Source: JAIVGZ01 sp964552205 (GTDB taxonomy: Bacteria > Pseudomonadota > Gammaproteobacteria > Natronospirales > JAIVGZ01). Taken from it: a DNA stretch of 40,737 nt. Shown here one piece after another: positions 1 through 7,835 of the stretch; position 1 is the first letter of the stretch, and each line of letters starts with the position of its first letter. The stretch spans positions 1 to 40,737 of the forward strand of contig CAZKFT010000018.1 of the NCBI GenBank assembly GCA_964552205.1. Reading direction: 5' to 3'. A program made the translations under genes and the position numbers. The notes below the pieces were generated by a model. It did not search any database. It worked only from the letters and a program-made list of their open reading frames with translations, and was not told the DNA's origin.

Positions 1-34
1 GGCCGCTCGTATAGGCCACGCGAGGAGAACAGCA

Positions 35-1963
35 GTGCCGAACATCACCCTTCCCGACGGCAGCGTCCGTACTTTCGACTCCCCTGTCACTGTCGCCCAG
101 GTTGCCGCTGACATCGGCCCGGGCCTGGCCAAGGCTGCGCTCGCTGGCCGCGTGGATGGCCGTCTGGTCGATACAAGTTACACCCTGGACAGCGACGCCG
201 AGTTGGCCATTGTCACTGGCAAGGACCCGGACGGGCTGGAAGTCATCCGCCATTCCACCGCGCATTTGCTGGCGCACGCAGTCAAGCAGCTGTACCCCGA
301 GGCGCAGGTCACCATCGGCCCGGTCATCGAAGACGGTTTCTACTACGACTTCGCATTCGAACGTGCCTTCACGCCGGAAGACTTGGAGAAGATCGAGGCA
401 CGGATGGCCGAGTTGGCCAAGGCCGATTTCCCGGTAGCGCGACGTCTGATGCCGCGCGACGAGGCGGTGAGTTTCTTCCGAGATATGGGTGAGGCTTACA
501 AGGCGGAAATCATCGCCAGCATTCCGGCCAACGAGGACATCTCTCTGTACGGCCAGGATGATTTTATCGACTTGTGTCGCGGCCCCCATGTTCCCAGCAC
601 CGGCAAGCTCGGGGCTTTCAAGCTGACCAAGGTCGCCGGCGCGTACTGGCGCGGAGACCACCGTAATGAGATGTTGCAACGCATCTACGGTACGGCCTGG
701 GCCAATGACAAGGACCTCAAGGCCTACCTGCACCGGGTGGAAGAGGCTGAGAAGCGGGACCACCGCCGAATCGGGAAACACCTCGGTCTTTTCCATATGC
801 AGCCCGAAGCGCCGGGCATCGTGTTTTGGCACGACCGCGGCTGGACCATCAACACCGTCATCCGCGACTACATTCGCGGCCGGTTGCGCAAGGCGGGCTA
901 CCAGGAAGTGAACACCCCGCAGATTATGGACCGTGTCCTGTGGGAAAAATCCGGGCACTGGGACAAGTTCGGAGAAGGCATGTTCTATTCCGAATCGGAG
1001 AGCCGCGACTACGCCATCAAGCCGATGAACTGCCCGGGCCATGTACAGATTTTCAACACCAAGCTGCATAGCTACAGGGACCTACCGCTCAGAATGGCTG
1101 AATTCGGGGCCTGTCACCGGAATGAGCCCTCCGGCGCCTTGCACGGCCTGATGCGCGTCAGGGGATTCACCCAGGACGACGCCCACATCTTCTGCACCGA
1201 GGACCAGGTCGAAGCCGAGGCCAAGGACTTTCTGGCCCTGTTCTTCGATGTTTACAAGGACTTTGGCTTCAACGAGGTGGATATCAAGCTATCGACCCGT
1301 CCGGCAGAGCGCGTGGGCGCCGACGAGGTCTGGGACAAGGCCGAATTCCTGTTGGAAAAGGTTCTGAAAGACCTCGGGATTGACTACGCCATAAACCCGG
1401 GTGAGGGCGCCTTCTACGGCCCTAAATATGAATTCACCCTGAAAGACTCCATCGGCCGTCTCTGGCAAATGGGCACTTTCCAGCTGGATTTCTCCATGCC
1501 GGACCGCCTGGATGCCTTCTACATCGCAGAAGACGGGAGCAAAAAGGTGCCGGTCATGTTGCATCGGGCCATCCTGGGATCCTTGGAGCGTTTTATCGGG
1601 ATTCTCATCGAACATTACGTAGGGGCCTTCCCGACGTGGCTGGCCCCGGTGCAGGTCGCGGTGCTCAATATCACCGACCGCCAGGCCGAATACGCAGGGT
1701 CTGTCGCCCAAAACCTTGAAAATCAGGGATTTCGGGTCATTTCGGACTTGAGAAACGAGAAGGTAGGCTTTAAAATCCGCGAGCACACGATTCAGCGGGT
1801 GCCCTACCTTCTTGTGGTTGGGGACCGCGAAATGGAATCGGGTACCGTGGCCGTGCGCACGCGTAGTGGCGAAGATCTCGGCAGCCTGTCGCAGCAGGAG
1901 TTTGCCGAAAGGTTAGCCACCGAAATCGCGAGCCGCGGCTTAAACGTTTCTGGAGGGGAATAG
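35..1963 (+). CDS. thrS: Threonyl-tRNA synthetase
   Basis: Cytosolic class II aminoacyl-tRNA synthetase that charges tRNA-Thr. At 642 residues it is full length for the family. Order: N-terminal TGS domain (about 1-62), editing/SAD domain with the HSTAHLLAHA motif (about 72-225), class II catalytic core, and C-terminal anticodon-binding domain (from about 540). The three zinc ligands of the active site are visible as C333 (MNCPGH), H384 and H510. The start is GTG at 35, with GAGGAG at 22-27 seven bases upstream and no competing ATG; the N-terminus MPNITLPDGS is typical. It is the first gene of the translation block and is followed after one base by infC. E. coli ThrS represses its own mRNA through a tRNA-like leader; here only 34 upstream bases are in the window, so that cannot be judged. 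Confidence 0.98.
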   Translation: MPNITLPDGSVRTFDSPVTVAQVAADIGPGLAKAALAGRVDGRLVDTSYTLDSDAELAIVTGKDPDGLEVIRHSTAHLLAHAVKQLYPEAQVTIGPVIEDGFYYDFAFERAFTPEDLEKIEARMAELAKADFPVARRLMPRDEAVSFFRDMGEAYKAEIIASIPANEDISLYGQDDFIDLCRGPHVPSTGKLGAFKLTKVAGAYWRGDHRNEMLQRIYGTAWANDKDLKAYLHRVEEAEKRDHRRIGKHLGLFHMQPEAPGIVFWHDRGWTINTVIRDYIRGRLRKAGYQEVNTPQIMDRVLWEKSGHWDKFGEGMFYSESESRDYAIKPMNCPGHVQIFNTKLHSYRDLPLRMAEFGACHRNEPSGALHGLMRVRGFTQDDAHIFCTEDQVEAEAKDFLALFFDVYKDFGFNEVDIKLSTRPAERVGADEVWDKAEFLLEKVLKDLGIDYAINPGEGAFYGPKYEFTLKDSIGRLWQMGTFQLDFSMPDRLDAFYIAEDGSKKVPVMLHRAILGSLERFIGILIEHYVGAFPTWLAPVQVAVLNITDRQAEYAGSVAQNLENQGFRVISDLRNEKVGFKIREHTIQRVPYLLVVGDREMESGTVAVRTRSGEDLGSLSQQEFAERLATEIASRGLNVSGGE

Positions 1964-1964
1964 T

Positions 1965-2483
1965 ATCGCTGCGGAAAAGCAAGTCAGGCGCAATGAACAA
2001 ATCAATGTGCCACAGGTACGAGTGATTGGAGCCGACGGGGAACAGGTCGGCGTAATGCCAACCAGGCATGCGATGCAGCTTGCCGAAGAAGCCGGTCTCG
2101 ACCTCGTCGAGGTTTCTCCTAACGCAGCGCCTCCTGTGGTGCGCGTGATGGACTACGGCAAGTACCTGTTCGAACAGAACAAGAAGCTTCAGGTTGCGAA
2201 ACGCAAACAGAAGCAGATACAGATTAAGGAAGTGAAGTTCAGGCCAGGGACGGAAGAAGGGGACTATCAGGTGAAACTGCGCAACCTGATACGATTCCTC
2301 ACAGAGGGCGACAAAGCCAAGGTGACCTTAAGGTTCCGCGGCCGCGAGATGATGCACCAGGACCTCGGCAGGAAACTCCTCAAGCGAGTTGAGGAAGATC
2401 TTGCTGAAATGGCCATCGTCGAACAACACCCGCGCCTGGAAGGGCGTCAGATGGTTATGGTGTTGAGCCCCAAGAAAAAATAG
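1965..2483 (+). CDS. infC: Translation initiation factor IF-3, probable ATC start
   Basis: IF-3 binds the 30S subunit, keeps 50S off and proofreads the start codon and initiator tRNA. The conserved N-terminal segment (RRNEQINVPQVRVIG) begins before the first ATG/GTG/TTG in frame, which is GTG at 2007. The codon ATC at 1965 is preceded by GGAGGGG at 1952-1958 with six bases of spacing, giving 172 residues, the usual length. E. coli infC starts with the equally rare ATT, which makes its translation sensitive to IF-3 itself; the ATC here should do the same. N-domain is about residues 1-75, then a Lys-rich linker (AKRKQKQ), then the C-domain to 172. It starts one base after the thrS stop. Identity is certain; the exact start is inferred from family length and ribosome-binding site. 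Confidence 0.95.
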   Translation: MAAEKQVRRNEQINVPQVRVIGADGEQVGVMPTRHAMQLAEEAGLDLVEVSPNAAPPVVRVMDYGKYLFEQNKKLQVAKRKQKQIQIKEVKFRPGTEEGDYQVKLRNLIRFLTEGDKAKVTLRFRGREMMHQDLGRKLLKRVEEDLAEMAIVEQHPRLEGRQMVMVLSPKKK

Positions 2484-2541
2484 AAATACGGCAGCGTCAG
2501 GTCCGCATGCCGGTGCGCATCACCAATAGCGGAGTAGGAAG

Positions 2542-2736
2542 ATGTCCAAGTTGAAAACCAAGCGCGGGGCCGCCAAGCGGTTCAAAGCGACCAAGAACGG
2601 GTTCAAGCGCGGTGCCTCGCATCGTCGCCATATCCTGACCAAGAAGTCCACCAAGCGTAAGCGTCAGCTGCGCGCACCAAGCATGATCGCGCATGTCGAT
2701 ACTGCATCGGTTCGCCAGATGATGCCACACGCGTAA
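2542..2736 (+). CDS. rpmI: 50S ribosomal protein L35
   Basis: Small basic ribosomal protein of 64 residues, the normal length. The N-terminus MSKLKTKRGAAKRFK and the HILTKKSTKRKRQLR stretch are diagnostic. The ATG at 2542 follows a purine-rich GGAGTAGGAAG ribosome-binding region. It sits between infC and rplT in the standard order. In E. coli, L20 represses rpmI-rplT by binding structures around the infC-rpmI junction; the 58-base gap here is the equivalent place, but no such fold could be verified by eye. Confidence 0.97.
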   Translation: MSKLKTKRGAAKRFKATKNGFKRGASHRRHILTKKSTKRKRQLRAPSMIAHVDTASVRQMMPHA

Positions 2737-2751
2737 CCGGGAGATAACGAC

Positions 2752-3114
2752 ATGGCACGAGTAAAGCGTGGTGTGATCGCCGGTGCGCGACACAAGAAGA
2801 TTCTCAAGAGGGCCAAGGGTTACCAGGGTGCGCGTAGCCGCGTGTACCGTGTTGCCAAACAGGCCGTTATCAAGGCCGGGCAGTACGCCTACCGGGATCG
2901 TCGCGTCAAGAAGCGCGAGTTCCGTGCACTCTGGATTGCCCGCATCAATGCAGGCGCCCGTGAGTGCGGTTTGTCCTACAGCCGTCTCATGAACGGCCTG
3001 AAGCGGGCCGGTATCGAGATTGATCGCAAGGTCCTCGCCGACCTGGCGGTGTTCGACAAGCCGGCATTCGCAGCCGTGGCCGAGCAGGCCAAGGCCAGCC
3101 TGCCCGCCAACTGA
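2752..3114 (+). CDS. rplT: 50S ribosomal protein L20
   Basis: Early-assembling 23S rRNA-binding protein of 120 residues. The N-terminal extension (MARVKRGVIAGARHKKILK) and the globular domain ending near KVLADLAVFDKPAF match the family. GGGAG precedes the ATG. It lies 15 bases after rpmI, and the two subunits are co-transcribed. In relatives L20 is also the operon's autorepressor. Confidence 0.98.
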   Translation: MARVKRGVIAGARHKKILKRAKGYQGARSRVYRVAKQAVIKAGQYAYRDRRVKKREFRALWIARINAGARECGLSYSRLMNGLKRAGIEIDRKVLADLAVFDKPAFAAVAEQAKASLPAN

Positions 3115-3132
3115 CCGTCCGCGGGCTCGCGG

Positions 3133-4152
3133 ATGGAGCAACTCGATAAAGTGACAGCCGATGCGCTGGCGGCGATTGCCGCCGCCAGCGATTCGACTGC
3201 GCTTGATAGCGTCCGCGTACAGTACCTGGGCAAGAAAGGGGTCATGACCGAGCAAATGAAGGCGCTCGGCAAACTCCCTGCCGCTGAACGACCCAAAGCT
3301 GGCCAGCGTATCAATACGGCCCGCGACAGTATCCTGTCCGCGCTAGAGGCTCGTCGCGACGCATTTGCCAGAGATGCGCTCGCCCTCAAACTCGCTTCCG
3401 AAACCGTTGACGTGACCGCAGCGGGTCGTGGGGAACGTCCGGGTGGCCATCACCCAGTGGCACGCACCATGGAACGTATCGTCCGCTTGTTGGCCTCGGC
3501 AGGGTTCGCCGTCGCGGAAGGCCCCGAGATTGAAGACGAGTTCCACAACTTCACAGCACTGAACATTCCGGAACACCATCCCGCTCGTGCCATGCACGAC
3601 ACGTTCTATTTTGGCGACGGCAGGGTACTTCGCACGCATACATCTCCCGTGCAGATTCGCGCCATGCAGGGTGGGAATGCGCCCATCCGTGTCATTGCCC
3701 CGGGTCGTGTGTATCGATGCGATTCCGACCTTACCCATACGCCGATGTTCCATCAGGTCGAAGGACTGGTTGTGGACGAAGGCATCACCATGGCGGACCT
3801 GAAGGGCATACTCGAGCGTTTCATGCGCCAGTTCTTTGAGCGTGAAGACCTCAAAGTCATGTTTCGACCATCCTATTTTCCGTTCACCGAACCGTCGGCC
3901 GAAGTCGATGTGCAATGCGTGCACTGTGATGGCGCAGGTTGCCGCGTATGCTCGAACACGGGCTGGCTTGAGGTGCTCGGGTGCGGCATGGTGCATCCCA
4001 AAGTTCTGGCAAATGTCGGCATCGACCCGGAGCGCTACACGGGTTATGCCTGGGGCATGGGTGTCGAACGCTTCGCAATGCTCCGCTACGGTGTGACCGA
4101 CCTGCGACACTTCTTCGAGAATGACCTGCGCTTCCTGAGGCAGTTCACATGA
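3133..4152 (+). CDS. pheS: Phenylalanyl-tRNA synthetase alpha subunit
   Basis: Catalytic alpha subunit of the (alpha-beta)2 PheRS. The N-terminal coiled-coil arm (1-100) leads to the class II core with HHPVARTMERI, the ALNIPEHHPAR motif, FRPSYFPFTEPSAEVD and the C-terminal GVTDLRHFFENDLRF. At 339 residues it is slightly longer than E. coli PheS. The difference includes a four-cysteine insert, C262-x2-C265-x4-C270-x2-C273, between the motif 2 region and the WLEVLGCGMVHP segment. The ATG at 3133 gives an N-terminus that aligns with E. coli, but no Shine-Dalgarno precedes it; instead a small GC hairpin (3119-3132) abuts the ATG. No pheM-like leader peptide or attenuator fits in the 18-base gap after rplT. 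It overlaps pheT by ATGA. Confidence 0.98.
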   Translation: MEQLDKVTADALAAIAAASDSTALDSVRVQYLGKKGVMTEQMKALGKLPAAERPKAGQRINTARDSILSALEARRDAFARDALALKLASETVDVTAAGRGERPGGHHPVARTMERIVRLLASAGFAVAEGPEIEDEFHNFTALNIPEHHPARAMHDTFYFGDGRVLRTHTSPVQIRAMQGGNAPIRVIAPGRVYRCDSDLTHTPMFHQVEGLVVDEGITMADLKGILERFMRQFFEREDLKVMFRPSYFPFTEPSAEVDVQCVHCDGAGCRVCSNTGWLEVLGCGMVHPKVLANVGIDPERYTGYAWGMGVERFAMLRYGVTDLRHFFENDLRFLRQFT

Positions 4153-6521
4153 GAATCAGCGAACAATGGATTCGTGAATTCGCCGACCCGAAGGTGGATA
4201 CCGCCGCGCTTGCTCATGGCTTGACCATGGCCGGGTTAAAGGTAGATGCGATCGAACCTGCCAGCGACAAACTGGAAGGCGTCATCGCAGCGCGCGTACT
4301 GTCCTGCGAGCAACATCCTGACGCGGACAAGCTCACGGTGTGCGACGTGGACTCCGGCAAGGGCAAGCATCGGATTGTCTGTGGCGCCGACAATGTTCGC
4401 GTCGGAATGATTGCGCCGCTGGCGCTGCCCGGTGCAAAGCTGCCGGGTGGCGTGACCATCACCGCCACTGAATTGCGCGGTGTCCGCTCAGAGGGCATGT
4501 TGTGCTCCGGACGGGAACTAGGACTTTCCGACGATCACGCAGGCCTGCTCGACCTCGACGAGAACACCAAGCCTGGAACACCCATGGCGGAACTGTTTGG
4601 TGCCTCCGACAACATTCTGGAGCTGGACCTGACACCCAACCGTGGCGATTGCTTCAGCGTTCTGGGTGTTGCGCGCGAGGTTGCCGCCATCTACGCGCTG
4701 CCGGCACCCGTGGTACCCCTCTTGCAGGTCGATGTCCATTGCGACGCGTCGCGCCCTGTAAACATTGAGAACGCCAATGATTGTGCGATTTACCTTGGGC
4801 GTGTCGTCAAAGGCGTCGATGGCCAACGGCAGAGCCCGATGTGGCTACGGGAAAAGTTGCGCCGTGCCGGCATACGACCGATTGGTCTGGCCGTCGATAT
4901 TACCGCGCTTGTCATGCTGGAACTTGGACAGCCGATGCATGCGTTCGACAATGACAAGCTCAATGGAAACATTCAAGTTCGTCGCGGCAAGCCTGGTGAA
5001 AAGCTGGTGCTCCTGGATGGCCAGGAAGTATCCGTGGACAACGAAATCCTGGTCGTTGCCGATGAACACGGTCCCGTTGCGCTGGCCGGGATCATGGGTG
5101 GCGACGCCTCTGCGGTCGATGAGGGGACACGCGATGTGTTTCTGGAAAGCGCACATTTCACACCCCTTGCGGTGGTCGGCAGGGCGAGGCGTTTTGGCGT
5201 TCACACGGACGCCTCGCAGCGCTTCGAGCGTGGCGTGGACCCGACATTGCCAGCACAGGCCATGGAATACGCCACCAAGCTACTGATCGATCTCGGCGGC
5301 GGGGAGGCTGGGCCGGTGTCCTCTGCAGGAACCGCACCACAGGAGGTGCGCGAACCGGCCATCCATTTGCGCCGTGAGCGTATCACCAGGGTTCTGGGCA
5401 CTGCCATCGGCGACGAGTTCATCGAGGCCACCTTGGGTCGCCTACGGATGAGTATTTCGGCAGCGAAGGAGGGTTGGCAGGTAAGTGCACCTGCAGCGCG
5501 TTTCGATATTGAAATCGAAGAGGACCTCATAGAGGAAATTGCACGGTTCCATGGGTATGACCGAATCCCGACACGGGACGGTCTTGCGCCCATGGTCCTG
5601 CATCCAGTCGCCGACGCGGAGGTACCGGAGTCCCGCATTGTGGACGCGCTCATCCAGCGCGGTTACCAGCAGGTTGTCACCTACAGTTTCGTTGATCCAG
5701 AACTGCAAGCGCAGCTAGGCCTCAACACAGGCGCCGTTGATCTCGCCAACCCCATTTCTGCCGATTTGGCGCAAATGCGTACAAGCCTCTGGCCAGGTCT
5801 CATCAAAACGCTGGATTACAATGCCAATCGCCAACAGGTCCGTGTTCGAATCTTCGAGTCTGGACTTACCTTTGTGATGCAAGATGATGTTCTGAAACAG
5901 GAAAAGATGCTTGCAGGCCTGGTCTGGGGTGACCGACACTCAGTGCAGTGGGGTTTGCCTCAAGGCAGCGTGGATTTTTACGACCTGAAAGCGGACTGTG
6001 AGGCCTTGCTGGCCTTGGGCGGCGGTCCTGCACCGTGTTTCCGCGCCGCGGAGCACCCGTCGCTCCACCCCGGCCAGTCCGCCGAGATTCAGGTGGAAGG
6101 GCGGCGCATCGGATGGATAGGCTCCCTTCATCCGGCAATTACCCAAAAACTCGGCTTGGCTAAAACCCCCTATCTATTTGAAATTGCTATGGGTTATCTG
6201 CAGGTCGGCGTGAGTCCCAAGGCCGCGCCGATCTCCCGTTTTCCGGCGCTTCGACGGGATTTGGCTCTGGTTGTCCCGGAAGGATTGACGGTGGGCGCAC
6301 TGCTGGCGGAAGTGGACGCCAAAGCGCCCGAATGGCTGGCATCACGCTTCATTTTTGATATTTACCGTGGAAAGGGCGTAGAACCGGGACTAAAAAGTAT
6401 CGCTTTGGGGTTGATTTTACAGGAAACTTCGCGCACTCTTACCGACGACGAAGTGGATGATTTCGTCCAAGGACTTGTCGAACATTTGGGCAGGAGCGTG
6501 CAGGCAACGCTACGGGAATGA
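4149..6521 (+). CDS. pheT: Phenylalanyl-tRNA synthetase beta subunit
   Basis: Beta subunit of PheRS, carrying tRNA recognition and editing. At 790 residues it is full length. Order: EMAP/OB tRNA-binding domain (about 40-150, with HPDADKLTVCDVD), B3/B4 editing domain (about 210-380, with QPMHAFD and RFERGVDP), B5 domain (about 400-475), catalytic-like core, and a C-terminal FDX-ACB anticodon-binding domain (about 697-790, with FPALRRDLALVV and LTDDEVD). Its ATG at 4149 overlaps the pheS stop by four bases, so the subunits are translationally coupled. ihfA follows after six bases, as in E. coli and Pseudomonas. Confidence 0.98.
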   Translation: MRISEQWIREFADPKVDTAALAHGLTMAGLKVDAIEPASDKLEGVIAARVLSCEQHPDADKLTVCDVDSGKGKHRIVCGADNVRVGMIAPLALPGAKLPGGVTITATELRGVRSEGMLCSGRELGLSDDHAGLLDLDENTKPGTPMAELFGASDNILELDLTPNRGDCFSVLGVAREVAAIYALPAPVVPLLQVDVHCDASRPVNIENANDCAIYLGRVVKGVDGQRQSPMWLREKLRRAGIRPIGLAVDITALVMLELGQPMHAFDNDKLNGNIQVRRGKPGEKLVLLDGQEVSVDNEILVVADEHGPVALAGIMGGDASAVDEGTRDVFLESAHFTPLAVVGRARRFGVHTDASQRFERGVDPTLPAQAMEYATKLLIDLGGGEAGPVSSAGTAPQEVREPAIHLRRERITRVLGTAIGDEFIEATLGRLRMSISAAKEGWQVSAPAARFDIEIEEDLIEEIARFHGYDRIPTRDGLAPMVLHPVADAEVPESRIVDALIQRGYQQVVTYSFVDPELQAQLGLNTGAVDLANPISADLAQMRTSLWPGLIKTLDYNANRQQVRVRIFESGLTFVMQDDVLKQEKMLAGLVWGDRHSVQWGLPQGSVDFYDLKADCEALLALGGGPAPCFRAAEHPSLHPGQSAEIQVEGRRIGWIGSLHPAITQKLGLAKTPYLFEIAMGYLQVGVSPKAAPISRFPALRRDLALVVPEGLTVGALLAEVDAKAPEWLASRFIFDIYRGKGVEPGLKSIALGLILQETSRTLTDDEVDDFVQGLVEHLGRSVQATLRE

Positions 6522-6527
6522 CGCACT

Positions 6528-6827
6528 ATGGCACTGACTAAGGCCGAAATGGCCGAATCCCTCTTCCACGAGCTCGGGCTGAACAAGCGCGAGGCGAAGG
6601 AACTGGTTGACCTCTTTTTCGAGGAGATACGGGCCGCGCTGGAAAGCGGGGAGCAGGTGAAGCTTTCCGGGTTCGGCAACTTTGATCTCCGCGACAAGAA
6701 CCAGCGCCCCGGGCGTAATCCCAAGACCGGCGAAGAGATTCCTATCACCGCGCGGCGTGTCGTCACATTCCGTCCTGGGCAGAAACTGAAAGCCAAGGTG
6801 GAGGCCTATGCTGGAGCCGGGGAATAA
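6528..6827 (+). CDS. ihfA: Integration host factor subunit alpha
   Basis: Small DNA-bending protein that pairs with IHF beta and folds DNA by more than 160 degrees at promoters, origins and recombination sites. At 99 residues it is the standard length. The sequence is nearly that of E. coli IHF alpha, including the beta-arm with the intercalating proline P65 (motif RPGRNPKTGEEIPITARRV). It is the last member of the pheST-ihfA unit, and its 3' end contains the start of the MerR-like gene. Confidence 0.98.
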   Translation: MALTKAEMAESLFHELGLNKREAKELVDLFFEEIRAALESGEQVKLSGFGNFDLRDKNQRPGRNPKTGEEIPITARRVVTFRPGQKLKAKVEAYAGAGE

Positions 6828-7164
6828 CGACGAGCTTCCGCCGATTCCGGGGAAGCGCTACTTCACCATTGGTGAAGTGAGCGACCTGTGTGGCGTCAAG
6901 CCACACGTGCTTCGTTATTGGGAGCAGGAATTCCCCCAGCTCAAGCCAGTCAAACGCCGTGGCAATCGTCGTTACTACCAACGACACGATGTACTCGTCA
7001 TCCGTCAAATTCGCAGCCTGCTGTATGACCAGGGCTTTACCATCGGTGGTGCGCGCCAGCGCCTGTCCAGCGAAGACGCCAAAGACGATGTGAACCAGAG
7101 CCAGCAGATTGTGCGCCAGCTCCGCAACGAACTCGAAGACCTGCTCGAACTCCTCAAGCGCTGA
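6808..7164 (+). CDS. MerR family transcriptional regulator
   Basis: Protein of 118 residues with a MerR winged-helix domain at about 18-88 (YFTIGEVSDLCGV, then VLRYWEQEFPQLKP, then RRYYQRHDV). It ends in a short Gln/Glu/Leu-rich coiled coil (about 93-118) that would serve for dimerisation. It has no effector-binding domain and no metal-binding cysteines, so it is a minimal MerR protein of unknown target. A homologue sits directly after ihfA in Pseudomonas and many other gammaproteobacteria. The ATG at 6808 lies inside ihfA (20-base overlap), which implies coupling. The protein could act as a nucleoid-linked regulator, but nothing here shows what it controls. Confidence 0.93.
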   Translation: MLEPGNNDELPPIPGKRYFTIGEVSDLCGVKPHVLRYWEQEFPQLKPVKRRGNRRYYQRHDVLVIRQIRSLLYDQGFTIGGARQRLSSEDAKDDVNQSQQIVRQLRNELEDLLELLKR

Positions 7165-7170
7165 TACAAT
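7165..7170 (+). promoter_or_regulatory. Candidate -10 box for tRNA-Pro
   Basis: TACAAT lies one base after the merR-like stop codon and eight bases before the mature tRNA 5' end, with a GC-rich stretch (ACGCGTCT) between. That arrangement is typical of stringently controlled stable-RNA promoters. No good -35 box is visible 16-18 bases upstream, so read-through from the ihfA unit could also supply the tRNA. Confidence 0.4.
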
Positions 7171-7178
7171 ACGCGTCT

Positions 7179-7255
7179 CGGGGCGTAGCGCAGCCTGGTA
7201 GCGCACCTGCATGGGGTGCAGGTGGTCGCAGGTTCAAATCCTGCCGTCCCGACCA
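7179..7255 (+). tRNA. tRNA-Pro (anticodon GGG)
   Basis: The 77-base cloverleaf is complete. The acceptor stem is 7179-7185 with 7245-7251 (one G-U pair), discriminator A is at 7252, and CCA is encoded at 7253-7255. The D-arm has AGCGCAGCCTGGTAGCGC. The anticodon stem CCTGC/GCAGG (7206-7210 with 7218-7222) encloses loop ATGGGGT with anticodon GGG at 7213-7215. The T-loop is GGTTCAAATCC. It reads CCC and CCU codons. The same tRNA follows the ihfA-merR pair in Pseudomonas. Confidence 0.97.
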
Positions 7256-7343
7256 CTCATTTTCCTGAAATGTGTCCTAGCGCACAGTTTTGCTTGTGTG
7301 TCAGCTAGATACTTCCGTTATTCACCCACACGGAGACAGACAC

Positions 7344-7733
7344 ATGAACAGGATATTCGTCAAATTTCTCAGTCTGACACTTGCCACCACAATGCTCATT
7401 GGCACCCTCCCGGTTGCCCATGCTGGCATAGGGATGGTTGGTACCGATGCAGTTATTGCCCAAGAAGGGTTTGAGCTTGATCGTGATCAGCTGCTGTCCA
7501 TGCTCGACTCGGATGCGGTTGCCGAGGCACTGACCCGCAGAGGCGTCTCCCTAGACGAAGCTCGGGCGCGCATCTCAGCGATGAGCCCGCAAGAAATTCA
7601 GGTGCTCAATGAGCGCATGGACAGCATGCCCGCTGGCGGCAATGCGCTGGGCATCCTGTTTTCAATCTTCATCATCCTGTTGGTCACTGATCTGCTTGGT
7701 CTGACCAACGTCTTCCCGTTCACTAGAAACTAG
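7344..7733 (+). CDS. PA2779-like small membrane protein, copy 1
   Basis: Protein of 129 residues resembling the uncharacterised PA2779 family. A signal-peptide-like N-terminus (1-28, ending PVAHAG) is followed by a conserved MVGT motif (31-34) and a soluble, mainly helical part (about 45-95). Then come PAGG (glycines 98-99) and a single C-terminal membrane helix (about 101-119) ending TNVFPFTRN. The ATG at 7344 has GGAG at 7332-7335. It is a paralogue of the gene at 7836 and is followed by the C39-like lipoprotein gene at 8231. Its function is unknown. The GG just before the membrane helix is the type of site C39 peptidases cut, so it may be a substrate of the neighbouring peptidase; this is inference. 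Confidence 0.85.
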   Translation: MNRIFVKFLSLTLATTMLIGTLPVAHAGIGMVGTDAVIAQEGFELDRDQLLSMLDSDAVAEALTRRGVSLDEARARISAMSPQEIQVLNERMDSMPAGGNALGILFSIFIILLVTDLLGLTNVFPFTRN

Positions 7734-7739
7734 AGCGAT

Positions 7740-7768
7740 GGCCCGGCCTTCATCTTGTAGGCCGGGCC
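7740..7768 (+). other. Perfect 10-bp stem-loop between paralogues
   Basis: GGCCCGGCCT (7740-7749) and AGGCCGGGCC (7759-7768) form a perfect 10-bp GC-rich stem with a nine-base loop, starting six bases after the stop of copy 1. No T-run follows, so it is not a canonical intrinsic terminator. An mRNA-stabilising 3' structure or a weak pause site is more likely. Confidence 0.7.
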
Positions 7769-7784
7769 GCCTTGGGTTATGGTC

Positions 7785-7808
7785 GAAACCGTGTTAACTC
7801 GCGGTTTC
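7785..7808 (+). other. Second stem-loop in the leader of copy 2
   Basis: GAAACCG (7785-7791) pairs perfectly with CGGTTTC (7802-7808) across a ten-base AT-richer loop. It ends 12 bases before the GAGGAGAG ribosome-binding site of the next gene. Its role is unknown. With the preceding hairpin it divides the transcript between the two paralogues. Confidence 0.5.
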
Positions 7809-7835
7809 CGCCTTTGGCTTGAGGAGAGAACGACG

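Noticed and set aside
3115..3132. pheM-like leader peptide and attenuator before pheS
   Set aside because: Only 18 bases separate rplT and pheS; there is no room for a Phe-rich leader peptide and no T-run follows the small hairpin.
2497..3255. Long minus-strand open frame across rpmI and rplT
   Set aside because: It is antisense to two highly conserved ribosomal protein genes, has no family likeness and no ribosome-binding site; a GC-rich shadow.
7180..7255. tRNA-Pro 3' end as a phage or island attachment site
   Set aside because: No repeat of the tRNA 3' part and no integrase gene were seen in the window; the flanking genes are stable neighbours in other gammaproteobacteria.
7281..7306. 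Terminator after tRNA-Pro
   Set aside because: CACAG and CTTGTG can pair only with a bulge, and the T-run lies in the loop rather than after the stem.
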